Shown in pieces: positions 8,386 through 17,191 of a stretch of DNA of 44,267 nucleotides. Each line of letters opens with the position of its first letter. The stretch's first letter is position 1. The stretch is from positions 1 to 44,267 of the forward strand of contig CAIVAT010000054.1 in assembly GCA_903903985.1 (NCBI GenBank), in the 5' to 3' direction. Made by a program: the position numbers and the translations under genes. Origin of the DNA: an uncultured Bacteroidales bacterium (GTDB taxonomy: Bacteria; Bacteroidota; Bacteroidia; Bacteroidales; FEN-979). A model generated the notes under the pieces. That model was not told the DNA's origin. It saw nothing but the letters and a program-made list of their open reading frames with translations, and did no database searches.

Positions 8386-8703
8386 TTAATTCGTCACATT
8401 CCTGAAGACATTCAGACAATATCTCAGTTTTCTTGGATAATGGTTTAAGCTGAATGATTTTATTGAAACCAGGGTTTCTCTTAATTCCTTTAAACAAGTT
8501 TTCATCTTGTGAATAAAATCATTCAGTGATTCTGCGCCTTTTGCTTCACCATAATTTAAAGCTGGCGAACATGCTGACCAGACTACCTGTCCTCCAATAT
8601 ATCTTCCGAACATTGTTTCCTGGAAAGTTTCAGCCAAATTAGCTATCATGACAGCGAATTTAATGAGCCGATCCTCTAAATCATATTTCTTTCCTTCGTT
8701 CAT
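8386..8703 (-). CDS. Four-helix-bundle protein (S23/IVS-ORF family) inside the nuo operon
   Basis: The protein has 105 residues. It resembles the small four-helix-bundle family first known from ORFs in 23S rRNA intervening sequences, which also contains the bAvd accessory proteins of diversity-generating retroelements. The recognisable part is QVVWSACSPALNYGEAKGA followed by SLNDFIHKMKTCLKELRETL. It matches the family pattern of a Ser-rich helix start, N-x-x-EA, DFIHK, and LKE-x-x-ET. The molecular role of free-standing members is not known. The gene has the same strand as nuo but no role in complex I. It sits exactly between nuoJ and nuoK, surrounded by inverted AT-rich word repeats, which suggests insertion as a module. 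No own promoter box was found, so it is probably transcribed with nuo. Confidence 0.8.
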   Translation of the reverse strand: MNEGKKYDLEDRLIKFAVMIANLAETFQETMFGRYIGGQVVWSACSPALNYGEAKGAESLNDFIHKMKTCLKELRETLVSIKSFSLNHYPRKLRYCLNVFRNVTN

Positions 8704-8722
8704 ACTTTACTATTTACTCCGT

Positions 8723-8760
8723 CCAATATTCAATGTTCAATATTCAATATTCGTTATTCA
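8723..8760. repeat. ATTCAATATTC repeat, right flank of the four-helix-bundle ORF
   Basis: The plus strand contains CAATATTCAATGTTCAATAT followed by TCAATATTCG. These are the same words as at 8291-8331 but in inverted orientation; they end at the nuoJ stop. Confidence 0.75.
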
Positions 8761-8761
8761 T

Positions 8762-9262
8762 TTATATCTGTTCCTTCTTACCCAATAAAACCGCCCCGAC
8801 CATCGCGGTTAAAAACAGAACCGACGACAGTTCAAAAGGAACAAGATAATCATGGTATAAGATCTTTCCCAGGTTTTTTACCAATCCGATCTGGGTGGTC
8901 AGGGGATCCTGAATCAATTTAACGTCGTACTCCCGGAAAATCCCGACCAGGGTTAGCATCAGCATGCCCCCGGCAACAAAAGCGATGATGTTGACCCACA
9001 TGGGCTTGGGCGAACGCTCGTCTTTATTGAGGTTGAGAAGCATGACCGTGAAAAGGAAAAGCACCATGATGGCGCCGGCATAAACGATCACATGGACTAC
9101 CGCAAGAAACTGGGCATTCAGCAATACGTAATGGCCGGCGATGGCAAAAAAGGTAAGTGTCAAAAAAAGCACTGAATGGATCGGCTTTTTCGATGCAAGC
9201 ACCATCACTGCCGAAAAGAGGGCCAGGATGGAAAGAAAGTGAAAAATATACTGGGTAAACAT
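8762..9262 (-). CDS. nuoJ: NADH-quinone oxidoreductase subunit J
   Basis: This 166-residue membrane subunit of complex I has five hydrophobic helices. The conserved core is LNAQFLAVVHVIVYAGAIMV followed by LFLFTVMLLNL, the pi-bulge helix region of the family. The fourth and fifth helices are at about 91-110 and 140-160. Its job is to connect the quinone-reducing part with the antiporter arm. Downstream, nuoK is displaced by the four-helix-bundle ORF; upstream, a 97-base gap with GCAAAATGCAAAA words separates it from nuoI. Confidence 0.96.
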   Translation of the reverse strand: MFTQYIFHFLSILALFSAVMVLASKKPIHSVLFLTLTFFAIAGHYVLLNAQFLAVVHVIVYAGAIMVLFLFTVMLLNLNKDERSPKPMWVNIIAFVAGGMLMLTLVGIFREYDVKLIQDPLTTQIGLVKNLGKILYHDYLVPFELSSVLFLTAMVGAVLLGKKEQI

Positions 9263-9359
9263 GGTTTTATTAATTCAAAAGGTAAATTGCAAAATGCAAA
9301 AATTATCTGCTTTGCCGGCAATGCCCTTCATTTTGATATTTACATTTTGAATTTCCTTT
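9263..9359. repeat. AT-rich word repeats in the nuoI-nuoJ gap
   Basis: TTCAAAAGGTAAATTGCAAA and ATGCAAAA on the left face TTTACATTTTGAATTTCC on the right, which is roughly their reverse complement. The gap has no ORF and no promoter box. Similar GCAAAATGCAAA words occur in the gaps near 10975, 11980 and 13955. Confidence 0.6.
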
Positions 9360-9935
9360 TTATTTGTTGTGTTTATACTTTTTATTCTTTTTAAATTCAA
9401 GTACTTCCGCTGTTTGTCTTTTTGAAACATCTATCCGCTTTGCCGGGTCCAATGGTTCAACGAGTTCATCCTTGCCATAGGTGAATTTGTCGCGGCTATA
9501 TTCAGATTTCACAAGTTCCGGGGTCAAAAAGATGGCCTCTTTGGGGCAGGCTTCTTCGCAATCGCCACAAAAAATACAGCGCAGCATGTTGATCTCATAC
9601 ACGATGGCATATTTTTCTTCGCGGTACAGGTGCTCTTCTCCCGGTTTTCGCTCTGCTGCAACCATGGTGATCGCCTCGGCCGGGCAGGCAACCGCGCAAA
9701 GTCCGCAGGCGGTGCAGCGTTCCCTTCCTTCCTCATCACGCTTCAAAACATGTTTTCCTCGATAAATATCTGAATATTCACGCTTTACTTCAGGATATTG
9801 AACGGTCGTTTTTTTTCGGAACAGGTGCCCAAAGGTAATCCGCATCCCGTTCAGAATCGCAGGGAAATAGATCCTCTCCCAGAAATTCATCTGTTTATTG
9901 GAAACAACCCTGGATCTGTTGGTCAGACTTTTCAT
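9360..9935 (-). CDS. nuoI: NADH-quinone oxidoreductase subunit I (two 4Fe-4S clusters)
   Basis: The start is placed at the ATG at 9935, giving 191 residues and a four-base ATGA overlap with the nuoH stop. The longer open frame to 10058 would run inside nuoH. Two ferredoxin-type motifs bind clusters N6a and N6b: CTACGLCAVACP (C74, C77, C80, C84) and CIFCGDCEEACP (C120, C123, C126, C130). They carry electrons from the peripheral arm towards NuoB. The N-terminal amphipathic stretch (NFWERIYFPAILNGMRITFG) contacts the membrane. The C-terminus is a Lys-rich tail. Confidence 0.97.
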   Translation of the reverse strand: MKSLTNRSRVVSNKQMNFWERIYFPAILNGMRITFGHLFRKKTTVQYPEVKREYSDIYRGKHVLKRDEEGRERCTACGLCAVACPAEAITMVAAERKPGEEHLYREEKYAIVYEINMLRCIFCGDCEEACPKEAIFLTPELVKSEYSRDKFTYGKDELVEPLDPAKRIDVSKRQTAEVLEFKKNKKYKHNK

Positions 9936-10954
9936 TGATTTAAAAGTATCACGATTCCTGTGATGACAACATTTAGTATCGCTAACGGGATCAGGTTTTT
10001 CCAACCGAGTTTCATCAGCTGGTCGTAGCGGAATCGCGGGAGTGTCCAGCGTATCCACATGTAGATGAAACCGAAAAAGGTGATCTTGGTGAAAAGCACC
10101 ATGAAACTGACAAAAGCAAAAACATTCGGCGACAGTCCCAGTTTATCAAGGCCGGGGAAATGATAACCGCCTAAAAACAGGGTTGCCATTACCGCGCCGG
10201 AAATGAACATGTTGATGTATTCGGCAAAAAGATAAAAGCCGAGTTTCATGCTGCTGTATTCCGTATGATAGCCCCCTACCAGTTCCGTTTCACATTCGGG
10301 CAGATCGAACGGGGAGCGGTTGGTTTCGGCGAATGCACATATCAGGAATATCAGGAATCCCAGGGGCTGGAAAAAGATGTTCCAGTGAAACCCCTGTTGT
10401 TGTGCAACAATTTCGCGCATGCTGAGCGACCCGGTCATCATGACGATGGTGATGATCGACAAACTCATGGCCAGCTCATAGCTGATCATCTGAGAGGAGG
10501 CCCGCACCGCCCCGAGAAGTGCGTATTTATTATTGGAGGCCCATCCTCCGATCATGATGCCGTAAACCCCGATGGAGAGAATGGCAAAGATGTAAAGGAT
10601 CCCGATGTTTACATCAGCCACCTGCAGGGGAGATGCCACCCCATGGATGGACAGGTCGGGACCCCAGGGAATGACCGCACTCGTGAGCAGGGCAATGAAC
10701 ATGGTGAGTGACGGACCCAGGATGTAAAGAAATTTATCGGCGGAGATGGGCATGAACTCCTCTTTAAAAAAAAGTTTGGCACCATCTGCAAATGGTTGTA
10801 AAAGCCCCCACGGGCCGGTCCGGTTCGGGCCGTGACGGTCCTGGAACCAACCCGCCACTTTTCGTTCAATCAGGGTGGAATACATGGCCACCACAAGGCT
10901 GAGCACCAGGATGAAACTTGAAAGGATGGTTTTGTATATGATGTACCTTATCAT
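9932..10954 (-). CDS. nuoH: NADH-quinone oxidoreductase subunit H
   Basis: The protein has 340 residues and eight or so membrane helices. It forms the quinone-binding entry of complex I with NuoB and NuoD. Family signatures: STLIERKVAGWFQDRHGPNR near residue 30, LLQPFADGAKLFFKEE, GGWASNNKYALLGAVRASSQ, ISYELAM, and AETNRSPFDLPECETELVGG (the acidic loop). It overlaps nuoI by four bases. The gap to nuoG is only 36 bases and carries one GCAAAATGCAAA word. Confidence 0.97.
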   Translation of the reverse strand: MIRYIIYKTILSSFILVLSLVVAMYSTLIERKVAGWFQDRHGPNRTGPWGLLQPFADGAKLFFKEEFMPISADKFLYILGPSLTMFIALLTSAVIPWGPDLSIHGVASPLQVADVNIGILYIFAILSIGVYGIMIGGWASNNKYALLGAVRASSQMISYELAMSLSIITIVMMTGSLSMREIVAQQQGFHWNIFFQPLGFLIFLICAFAETNRSPFDLPECETELVGGYHTEYSSMKLGFYLFAEYINMFISGAVMATLFLGGYHFPGLDKLGLSPNVFAFVSFMVLFTKITFFGFIYMWIRWTLPRFRYDQLMKLGWKNLIPLAILNVVITGIVILLNQ

Positions 10955-10990
10955 TTCATTAAAAAATCATTGGGCAAAATGCAAATCGAT

Positions 10991-11959
10991 TTATTCTTTC
11001 TTTTCCATGGTTCCTTCAATCGGATGAATGATCGACTGTTCCTTCATTTCTTCATAATGATTGGATGAAATAACCGACTGGCGTTTGATATGCCGGGGGC
11101 CTTCCATAACCCAATCGGTTGATTCTTTCTTTTCAAACCGGCATTCGTTGCAAATAAAAGTCTCCAGTTCTCCATACTGATCTTTTCGCCCGGTGATGCG
11201 GTAGATTTCGCTGCCGAACATCCAGGCAGCCACTTTCCCTGAACATTTACCGCATTCACGGTGGGCATTCATCGGTTTCAGGAACCATACGCGGCTTTTA
11301 AACCGGAATGTTTTATCGGTCAGTGCCCCGACCGGACAAACATCGATCACGTTGCCGGAAAACTCGTTGGTCACAGAATTTTGGATAAAAGTACTGATTT
11401 CCGAAACATCACCCCGGTAAAGGACTCCGTGCAGCCGCTGATCGGTCAGTTGATCGGCCACATAAACACAACGGTAACAAAGAATACACCGGTTCATATG
11501 CAACTTGATGTTTTCGCCGATATCGATTACAGGGTATTCGCGGCGTTCCTCTTCGGTGGCTGTTTCCTCCATCCCGTATCCAAAACTCAGGTCCTGGAGG
11601 TCACACTCTCCTGCCTGGTCGCAAACCGGGCAATCGAGCGGGTGGTTGAGCAGAAGGAATTCCACAATTCCTTTGCGTGCTTCAATAACTTCAGGCGAAG
11701 TGAGGTTTTGCACCACCATCCCATCCTGAACCGGAGTGCTGCACGAAGCAACCAGTTTGGGCATCGGGCGCGGATCCTTGGCCGACGATTGCGCCACCCT
11801 GACCAGGCAGGTACGGCATTTCCCACCGGAACCTTTCAGTTTCGAATAATAGCACATGGCCGGGGGGACAACGTTGCCTCCGATCTTGCGCGCTGCATTG
11901 AGAATGGTGGTTCCGTCTTCTACCTCGACCGGAATATTGTCTATGGTTACTTTTAGCAT
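10991..11959 (-). CDS. nuoG: NADH-quinone oxidoreductase subunit G, short form
   Basis: The 322 residues correspond only to the N-terminal iron-sulfur part of NuoG. A 2Fe-2S ferredoxin domain binds N1b (C36, C48, C51, C73). The N3-type motif has His and three Cys (H106, C110, C113, C119). A 4Fe-4S set follows (C158, C161, C164, C208). A last module with C236, C239, C270 and C273 aligns with the 4Fe-4S fold at the start of molybdopterin oxidoreductases, after which the protein stops. The large Mop-type domain present in proteobacterial NuoG (about 900 residues) is missing. The natural stop and normal operon position argue against a frameshift. It passes electrons from NuoF/NuoE to NuoI. Confidence 0.93.
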   Translation of the reverse strand: MLKVTIDNIPVEVEDGTTILNAARKIGGNVVPPAMCYYSKLKGSGGKCRTCLVRVAQSSAKDPRPMPKLVASCSTPVQDGMVVQNLTSPEVIEARKGIVEFLLLNHPLDCPVCDQAGECDLQDLSFGYGMEETATEEERREYPVIDIGENIKLHMNRCILCYRCVYVADQLTDQRLHGVLYRGDVSEISTFIQNSVTNEFSGNVIDVCPVGALTDKTFRFKSRVWFLKPMNAHRECGKCSGKVAAWMFGSEIYRITGRKDQYGELETFICNECRFEKKESTDWVMEGPRHIKRQSVISSNHYEEMKEQSIIHPIEGTMEKKE

Positions 11960-12009
11960 TTTCAGAAAAGTCTTTCAGCATTCAAAATGCAAAGTGCAAA
12001 ATTCAAATG

Positions 12010-13371
12010 TTATTTTAATGATCCTTCAAAAATCGTAAATCTCCTGTTTTTCACCACCCTGCTCTCTTTTTCAAGGACTTCTGCCGGGTGAAGCACGTGT
12101 TCTTCAAATTCATGCCGGAAATGCCTGATGGCGCTTGCAACAGGCCAGGCTGCCGCATCGCCGAGCGGGCATATCGTATTTCCCTCGATGTTCTTCGCCA
12201 CATGCACCAGCAGATCGATATCCGACATTTTCCCCAGTCCGTGCTCTATACGGGATAGAACTTTTTCCATCCAACCGGTCCCTTCGCGGCATGGCGAGCA
12301 TTGCCCGCACGATTCATGACGGTAAAAACGAGTCAGGTTCCAGGTATTCCGCACAATACAGGCATCTTCATCATACACGATAAACCCTCCTGAACCAAGC
12401 ATGGTTCCGCTTTCAAACTCTCCGTCGGCCATTGACTCGTAGGACATCAGCCGTTTTTCCCCTTTGGCCGTATTCAGTATCAGGTCAGCAGGAAGAATGG
12501 GCACCGATGATCCTCCCGGGATCACGGCTTTTAAATATTTGTCGTTGGGAATGCCCCCGCAGTATTCGGGGGAGTAAATAAAATCCTCTGCCGGAAGGCC
12601 CATTTCAATTTCGTAGACCCCCGGATTGTTGATGTTTCCGCACGCGGAGATCAGTTTGGTCCCGGTACTTTTACCTCGCCCGATCTTTGCATATGCCTCT
12701 CCTCCCATGCTGATGATGGGGCCGACAGTGGCAAGAGTCTCTACATTGTTCACCACGGTCGGACAGCCATACAATCCCTTGAACGCAGGGAATGGAGGCT
12801 TGATCCGCGGATTTCCTCGTTTTCCTTCCAGTGATTCCAGCAGGGCGGTCTCCTCTCCGCAAATGTAAGCGCCAGCCCCGGGATGAACATATATATTCAG
12901 TGAAAAATCGGTTCCGAGGATCCGGTCTCCGAGAAAACCATGCTGGCAGGCCTCTTTGATTGCTTTTTCAAGAATGCCTACCAGGTACTTGAACTCCCCG
13001 CGGATGTAAATATAGGATGTCTTCACACCAAGAGCATAACTTGAAATGATGATCCCTTCGAGCAGCAGATGCGGCAAATGGTGCATCAGGTAACGATCCT
13101 TGAATGTTCCGGGCTCGCTTTCGTCAGCATTGCATACAAGATATCGTGGCTTCTCCGTTTTCCGGTCAAGGAAGCTCCACTTGAGCCCGGTGGGGAAACC
13201 TGCTCCACCCCTTCCGCGTAACCCCGACCGGGTGACTTCTGTGCTTACCTGGGAGGCCGTCATCTCGCGCAATGCTCTTTCCACGGCAGAATACCCGCCG
13301 TGGGCGCGGTAAACGTCGAAATCCCGGATACCCGGAATCTCAATGTTGGCTAGCAGAATTTTTCCACCCAT
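12010..13371 (-). CDS. nuoF: NADH-quinone oxidoreductase subunit F (NADH/FMN binding)
   Basis: This 453-residue catalytic subunit oxidises NADH and passes electrons through FMN. Motifs: GRGGAGFPTG at 53-62 (NADH site), GAGAYICGEETALLESLEG near 146-164 (FMN site), and the 4Fe-4S motif ESCGQCSPCREG (C355, C358, C361) with C401 in NTICPLGDAA. All key residues are present. It overlaps the end of nuoE by 22 bases, pointing to coupled expression with its structural partner. The length is normal. Confidence 0.97.
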   Translation of the reverse strand: MGGKILLANIEIPGIRDFDVYRAHGGYSAVERALREMTASQVSTEVTRSGLRGRGGAGFPTGLKWSFLDRKTEKPRYLVCNADESEPGTFKDRYLMHHLPHLLLEGIIISSYALGVKTSYIYIRGEFKYLVGILEKAIKEACQHGFLGDRILGTDFSLNIYVHPGAGAYICGEETALLESLEGKRGNPRIKPPFPAFKGLYGCPTVVNNVETLATVGPIISMGGEAYAKIGRGKSTGTKLISACGNINNPGVYEIEMGLPAEDFIYSPEYCGGIPNDKYLKAVIPGGSSVPILPADLILNTAKGEKRLMSYESMADGEFESGTMLGSGGFIVYDEDACIVRNTWNLTRFYRHESCGQCSPCREGTGWMEKVLSRIEHGLGKMSDIDLLVHVAKNIEGNTICPLGDAAAWPVASAIRHFRHEFEEHVLHPAEVLEKESRVVKNRRFTIFEGSLK

Positions 13372-13946
13372 GTCGAATCGTCCGTTTTGTCTTTGCTGGC
13401 ATACTCCCTCAGGTCTTCAAGAAGTTTGTCTATCTTGCCTGGTGTGAGCTTTTCGTAATATTCGGTGTTGATCTGCATCACAGGCCCGGTACCGCACGAC
13501 CCAAGGCATTCCACCTCCTTCAGGGTAAAAATCCCGTCAGGAGTGGTTTCTCCCGTTTTGACCTCCAGCACTTCCTGAAGGTATGCCAGTATTTGTTCGC
13601 CCCCGGAGATGGCACAAGGGCCGGTACGGCAGACTTCTATCACATATTTTCCCATTTTGTCAAGATAAAACATGGAATAGAATGTGGCAACCTCATACAC
13701 TTCGATCGGCTGAATGCCGAGCAGGGAAGCCACATAATCCATGATGTCAACCGAAAGAAAACCACCCAGTTCTTCCTGCGCAATGTGTAAAACCGGCAAC
13801 AACGCCGATTTTTGCTGACCATCGGGGTACCGGCTGATCAGACTGTGCACCTTTTTCAGTATGTCTGACGAGAAAGCAAGTATTTTGCCTTCGCGTTTGA
13901 ACTGAGGATGGTTTATGATGGTACTGTTTTCCATTATGTTATTCAT
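13350..13946 (-). CDS. nuoE: NADH-quinone oxidoreductase subunit E (2Fe-2S)
   Basis: The 198-residue thioredoxin-like subunit carries cluster N1a. The four Cys ligands are C106 and C111 (CRTGPC) and C147 and C151 (CLGSC). The N-terminal helical bundle has LHIAQEELGGFLSVDIMDYV and the EVYEVATFYSMF signature. It starts at the ATG at 13946; a second ATG four codons later is also possible. An insertion-like tail of about 25 residues (KDKTDDSTWVEKFC) at the C-terminus overlaps nuoF. It partners NuoF in the NADH module. Confidence 0.96.
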   Translation of the reverse strand: MNNIMENSTIINHPQFKREGKILAFSSDILKKVHSLISRYPDGQQKSALLPVLHIAQEELGGFLSVDIMDYVASLLGIQPIEVYEVATFYSMFYLDKMGKYVIEVCRTGPCAISGGEQILAYLQEVLEVKTGETTPDGIFTLKEVECLGSCGTGPVMQINTEYYEKLTPGKIDKLLEDLREYASKDKTDDSTWVEKFC

Positions 13947-14039
13947 TCTAAGTGCAAAATGCAGAATGCCAAGTCAAATTTCAAGTTTTACGTTCCACGC
14001 TTGCAATTCCAAAATATTTGTATCCTTCCTTTTACTTTT

Positions 14040-15212
14040 TCATGCATCCAATTCCCCTGCTATCACGTTCATACTGCTCATCGTCAGGATGGCATCTGAT
14101 AAGACGCCGCCCCGGATCATCTCCGGATAGGCCTGGTAATAGATGAACCCCGGCCTGCGGAAATGCAACCGGTAAGGGGTTCTTCCGCCATCGCTTACGA
14201 GGTAAAACCCCAACTCGCCGTTTCCGCCTTCAACTGAATGATACACTTCACCGGCAGGCACGTCAATCTCGCCCATGACAATTTTAAAATGCCAGATCAA
14301 GGCCTCCATTTTTGAATAAACATCCTCTTTTGGTGGCAGGTAAAACTGTGGAACATCCACATGAAAACTGCCTTCCGGCAAATTTTCAAGGGCATTGCGC
14401 ACAAGGCCAATACTTTCCCAAAGTTCCTGCTGCCTGACACAAAACCGGTCATAAGTATCGCCCTGGGTGCCAAGGGGAATGGTAAATTCAAAATCGTCGT
14501 AACTGCTGTAAGGTGTCGTCACCCGTACGTCGTAATCAACACCAGCAGCGCGGAGATTGGGGCCGGTAAAGCCATAGTTCAGCGCGCGTTCACCACTGAT
14601 GGGCCCCACACCAATGGTACGGTCCATAAAGATGCGGTTGCGCATGAGCAATTTTTCAAATTCACGGAGCACTTTCGGGAGATGGTCAAGGAACTCCCTG
14701 ATCTTTTTAACGGCCTTCAGAGAAAGGTCACGCTCGAACCCGCCGATACGGCCCATGTTGGTCGTAAGACGCGCTCCGGAAACCTCTTCATATATCTCAT
14801 AAACTTTTTCGCGTTCCTGGAAAACGTAGATGAACCCGGTAAGCGCCCCGCTATCGACCCCGATCACACTGTTGCATATCAGGTGGTCGGTGATGCGCGC
14901 CAGTTCCATCAGGATGATGCGCATGTAATCAACCCGCTTCGTGGTTTTCACACCAAGCAGTTTTTCTACGGTCATGTGCCAGCCGATGTTGTTGATGGGA
15001 GAAGAACAATAGTTCAGCCGGTCGGTGAGCGGGGTTATCTGGTAATAGGGCCGTCGCTCGGCTATTTTTTCAAACGCACGGTGAATGTACCCGATGGTTT
15101 GGTCTGCATCGATGATCTGCTCGCCATCCATCGTAAGGACATTCTGGAAAATGCCATGTGTGGCCGGATGGGTGGGGCCGAGGTTGAGGGTCGTATATTG
15201 GTTTTCTTCCAT
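14040..15212 (-). CDS. nuoD: NADH-quinone oxidoreductase subunit D
   Basis: The start is placed at the ATG at 15212 ([20 protein letters not shown]), giving 390 residues. The open frame to 15284 translates a palindromic repeat and overlaps nuoC, so it is rejected. The protein is the 49-kDa-type subunit that forms the quinone site with NuoB. It has GPTHPATHG near the start, [34 protein letters not shown], and the C-terminal [12 protein letters not shown]. It has the hydrogenase large-subunit fold without the nickel-binding Cys. NuoC and NuoD are separate genes here, unlike the fused NuoCD of enterobacteria. Confidence 0.97.
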   Translation of the reverse strand: MEENQYTTLNLGPTHPATHGIFQNVLTMDGEQIIDADQTIGYIHRAFEKIAERRPYYQITPLTDRLNYCSSPINNIGWHMTVEKLLGVKTTKRVDYMRIILMELARITDHLICNSVIGVDSGALTGFIYVFQEREKVYEIYEEVSGARLTTNMGRIGGFERDLSLKAVKKIREFLDHLPKVLREFEKLLMRNRIFMDRTIGVGPISGERALNYGFTGPNLRAAGVDYDVRVTTPYSSYDDFEFTIPLGTQGDTYDRFCVRQQELWESIGLVRNALENLPEGSFHVDVPQFYLPPKEDVYSKMEALIWHFKIVMGEIDVPAGEVYHSVEGGNGELGFYLVSDGGRTPYRLHFRRPGFIYYQAYPEMIRGGVLSDAILTMSSMNVIAGELDA

Positions 15213-15220
15213 GTTGTTTA

Positions 15221-15265
15221 CCCCACTCCCTGTCCCCCACCCCGGTTCAGGGAGGGGGAAGGGTT
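15221..15265. repeat. GC-rich palindrome in the nuoC-nuoD gap
   Basis: CTCCCTG at 15226-15232 pairs with CAGGGAG at 15248-15254. The loop is the C-rich TCCCCCACCCCGGTT, and GGGGAAGGG follows. The block fills most of the gap between nuoC and nuoD and would form a hairpin inside the nuo transcript. It belongs to the same word family as the blocks at 2261-2372 and 37621-37657. Confidence 0.65.
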
Positions 15266-15273
15266 GCATGGGT

Positions 15274-15768
15274 TCATCTTCCAAAATATCTATCGTCTTT
15301 GTCTTCCCTTGTGGGATCTTCCAGCGGGTATTCCTTGCGCATCGGGAAAAAATCCATGTATTCGACGTTTAAAATACGCTTCAGGTTGGGATGCCCTTCA
15401 AAGATGATCCCATAAAAATCATAGGTTTCCCGTTCCATCCAGTTTGCTGACGAGAACAAATCGGTAACAGTGGGGAGGTAGGGATTTCCAAGTGTGACAA
15501 ACGTCTTGATGCGAATTCGTTTATTTTCTCTCAGATTGTGAAGGTGGTATACCACGCCAAAAGGCAACCCGCGATCGGGATAGTGAATCCCGCACAGATC
15601 GGTCAAAAAACCGAAATTCATGTTTTCATTTTCCTTCAGGAAGCGAATTACTTCATAGATCACAGGGCTTGCGACGGTAAAGGACAGAATGTCTGACGCT
15701 GTATCCATCTTCAGAATATCCTGGTTAAAAGCCTTGTATATTTTATCGATGATAAACGAATTCTCCAT
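15274..15768 (-). CDS. nuoC: NADH-quinone oxidoreductase subunit C
   Basis: The ATG at 15768 ([14 protein letters not shown]) gives 164 residues. The longer frame to 15891 runs into the end of nuoB and has no family similarity. It is the 30-kDa-type subunit of the peripheral arm. The core is [20 protein letters not shown], then [20 protein letters not shown] followed by NLKRIL, and the C-terminal [11 protein letters not shown]. The family uses this patch to bind NuoD. The downstream gap holds a palindromic repeat. Confidence 0.95.
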   Translation of the reverse strand: MENSFIIDKIYKAFNQDILKMDTASDILSFTVASPVIYEVIRFLKENENMNFGFLTDLCGIHYPDRGLPFGVVYHLHNLRENKRIRIKTFVTLGNPYLPTVTDLFSSANWMERETYDFYGIIFEGHPNLKRILNVEYMDFFPMRKEYPLEDPTREDKDDRYFGR

Positions 15769-15814
15769 CCTGATTTTGATTACCTGTTGAAACGCGGCAT
15801 GCCGTGTTCCAGCG

Positions 15815-16372
15815 TTATTCCAATATCCCGTACGATGACAACAATTCCTTATATTCTTCCGAATACCTTCGGCGCAATGATTCCTTTGCAACCAGGTCCT
15901 GTATTTTCATAAATCCGTCGATGATCTGCTCGGGACGGGGAGGGCAGCCAGGCACATATACATCAACAGGAACCACACGATCGATGCCCTGCAACACGCT
16001 GTAAGTGTCGAAAATTCCCCCGCTTGATGCACAGGCTCCTACCGCCAGCACCCAACGGGGTTCGGCCATCTGGATATATACCTGCTGAATGACCGGGGCC
16101 ATCTTTTTGGCAATTGTTCCCATCACCATCAGCAAATCCGCCTGCCGTGGGCTGAAACTCAAACGCTCAGCGCCAAACCTTCCCAAATCATAATGTGCTC
16201 CCATGGTGGCCATGAACTCAATGCCACAACATGAAGTTGCAAATGGCAATGGCCATATTGAGTTTTTCCTGGCCAGGCCAACCACCCTGTCGAGGGTTGT
16301 GGCAAAAATCCCCGGAGCAGTGTAGCCGTCGGGCATGTCAACTTTATTATATTTTGGAGGCTCATTTTGCAT
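15815..16372 (-). CDS. nuoB: NADH-quinone oxidoreductase subunit B (cluster N2)
   Basis: The protein has 185 residues and carries the terminal 4Fe-4S cluster N2. All four ligands are visible: the tandem C48 and C49 in TSCCGIEF, C114 in [10 protein letters not shown], and C143 in [10 protein letters not shown]. The segment [20 protein letters not shown] is typical of the family. It hands electrons to quinone together with NuoD and NuoH. The gap to nuoA is 108 bases and carries two word-repeat families. Confidence 0.97.
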   Translation of the reverse strand: MQNEPPKYNKVDMPDGYTAPGIFATTLDRVVGLARKNSIWPLPFATSCCGIEFMATMGAHYDLGRFGAERLSFSPRQADLLMVMGTIAKKMAPVIQQVYIQMAEPRWVLAVGACASSGGIFDTYSVLQGIDRVVPVDVYVPGCPPRPEQIIDGFMKIQDLVAKESLRRRYSEEYKELLSSYGILE

Positions 16373-16393
16373 ATTGCCTGCTCAATGGCTTTA

Positions 16394-16472
16394 TGAATAT
16401 CGAATATTGAACAACGAATTTTGAATATTGAAGTTTTGCTATCGCTCGATTTCTACGCCCCGCTATTTCGCT
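16394..16472. repeat. Word repeats in the nuoA-nuoB gap
   Basis: TGAATATCGAATATTGAACA and TTTTGAATATTGAAG at 16394-16433 belong to the same family as the flanks of the four-helix-bundle ORF. Downstream, CGCTCGATTTCTACGCC and CCGCTATTTCGCTG at 16444-16472 belong to the TTTCGCTA family. No gene lies here. Confidence 0.65.
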
Positions 16473-16480
16473 GATTATTT

Positions 16481-16864
16481 TTAATCTTCCCAGTTCAACG
16501 CCCCTTTCTTAATGATGTACCAGAACCCAAACAGCAGAAAGCCCAGGAATAAAAGCATTTCCCAAAAACCATCCCAACCAAACTCCTTGAAATTTATAGC
16601 CCAGGGATAGAAAAAAATGATTTCCACATCGAACAGCACGAAAAGAATGGCTATCAGGAAATACTTGATGGAGAAAGGGAAACGGGCATTTCCTTTTACC
16701 TCAATACCACATTCAAAATTCTGATCCTTTCGAACCGTATGGAACTTCTTTCGTTTTCCTCCAATATAGTGGGTGGCAAGCATCGTGGCCGCAACAAAAC
16801 CAAAAGCCACCAACGACTGAACCAATACCGGGATGTAATCAGAGGCAAAAAAAGACCTGTCCAT
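16481..16864 (-). CDS. nuoA: NADH-quinone oxidoreductase subunit A
   Basis: The protein has 127 residues and three membrane helices. The family signature is present: NFECGIEVKGNARFPFSIKY, then FLIAILFVLFDVEIIFFYPW. The Cys-bearing loop and the DVE acidic residues in the second helix are as expected. It is the first gene of the operon; a TAnnTTTG box lies 20 bases before the start, so the whole nuo operon is probably driven from there. Confidence 0.96.
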   Translation of the reverse strand: MDRSFFASDYIPVLVQSLVAFGFVAATMLATHYIGGKRKKFHTVRKDQNFECGIEVKGNARFPFSIKYFLIAILFVLFDVEIIFFYPWAINFKEFGWDGFWEMLLFLGFLLFGFWYIIKKGALNWED

Positions 16865-17191
16865 TATTTAGAATTGTTCTTGACAAAGATATGTAAAATT
16901 TTTAATCCCCGTTAAAATCTTCACAAAGAAAATACCGGAATTCCGGAATGCTATGGTCCTGCAGGATCAGAAGGCTGCTTGTCAAGGCGAAAAAATGAAA
17001 AGTAATTGCCGTATTGGATTCCAGAATCGAGAACCAAATCCGCCTTTTTAGACACTTCCCGGCATGCCTTTTTCGGCAGGTCACTCATAATCCGCCCGTT
17101 AGCTTCCGGCAATGATGTTGGTTCAATTTTTTCATTGGGTACGGTGAGTCCGTTTTTTTTATTCGCGGGCCTTTTTATAAGATACTTCCAT
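16865..17191. other. Intergenic region between divergent nuoA and a DUF4402-like gene
   Basis: These 327 bases hold the nuo promoter box near the left end. They also contain a short minus-strand frame (17088 to 16951, 45 codons) without recognised similarity. CCGGAATTCCGG near 16937 is a perfect 12-base palindrome. No convincing gene was found. Confidence 0.5.
16884..16891 (-). promoter_or_regulatory. Promoter -7 box of the nuo operon
   Basis: Read on the minus strand this is TATCTTTG, an exact TAnnTTTG match ending 20 bases before the nuoA ATG. It is the only such box found in front of the operon. A matching -33 TTTG at normal spacing is not seen. Confidence 0.55.

Noticed and set aside
9936..10058. 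Longer start for nuoI
   Set aside because: It lies inside nuoH; the ATG at 9935 gives the usual ATGA overlap and normal length.
15213..15284. Longer start for nuoD
   Set aside because: The extra residues come from a palindromic repeat and overlap nuoC; family proteins start near GPTHPATHG.
14361..15407. 348-residue open frame on the plus strand
   Set aside because: It is antisense to nuoD and nuoC, whose family motifs are clear; its translation has no recognisable domain.
16902..17088. Short minus-strand frames between nuoA and the DUF4402-like gene
   Set aside because: A 45-codon frame with LPKKACREVSKKADLVLDSG was considered as a gene remnant, but no family could be supported.
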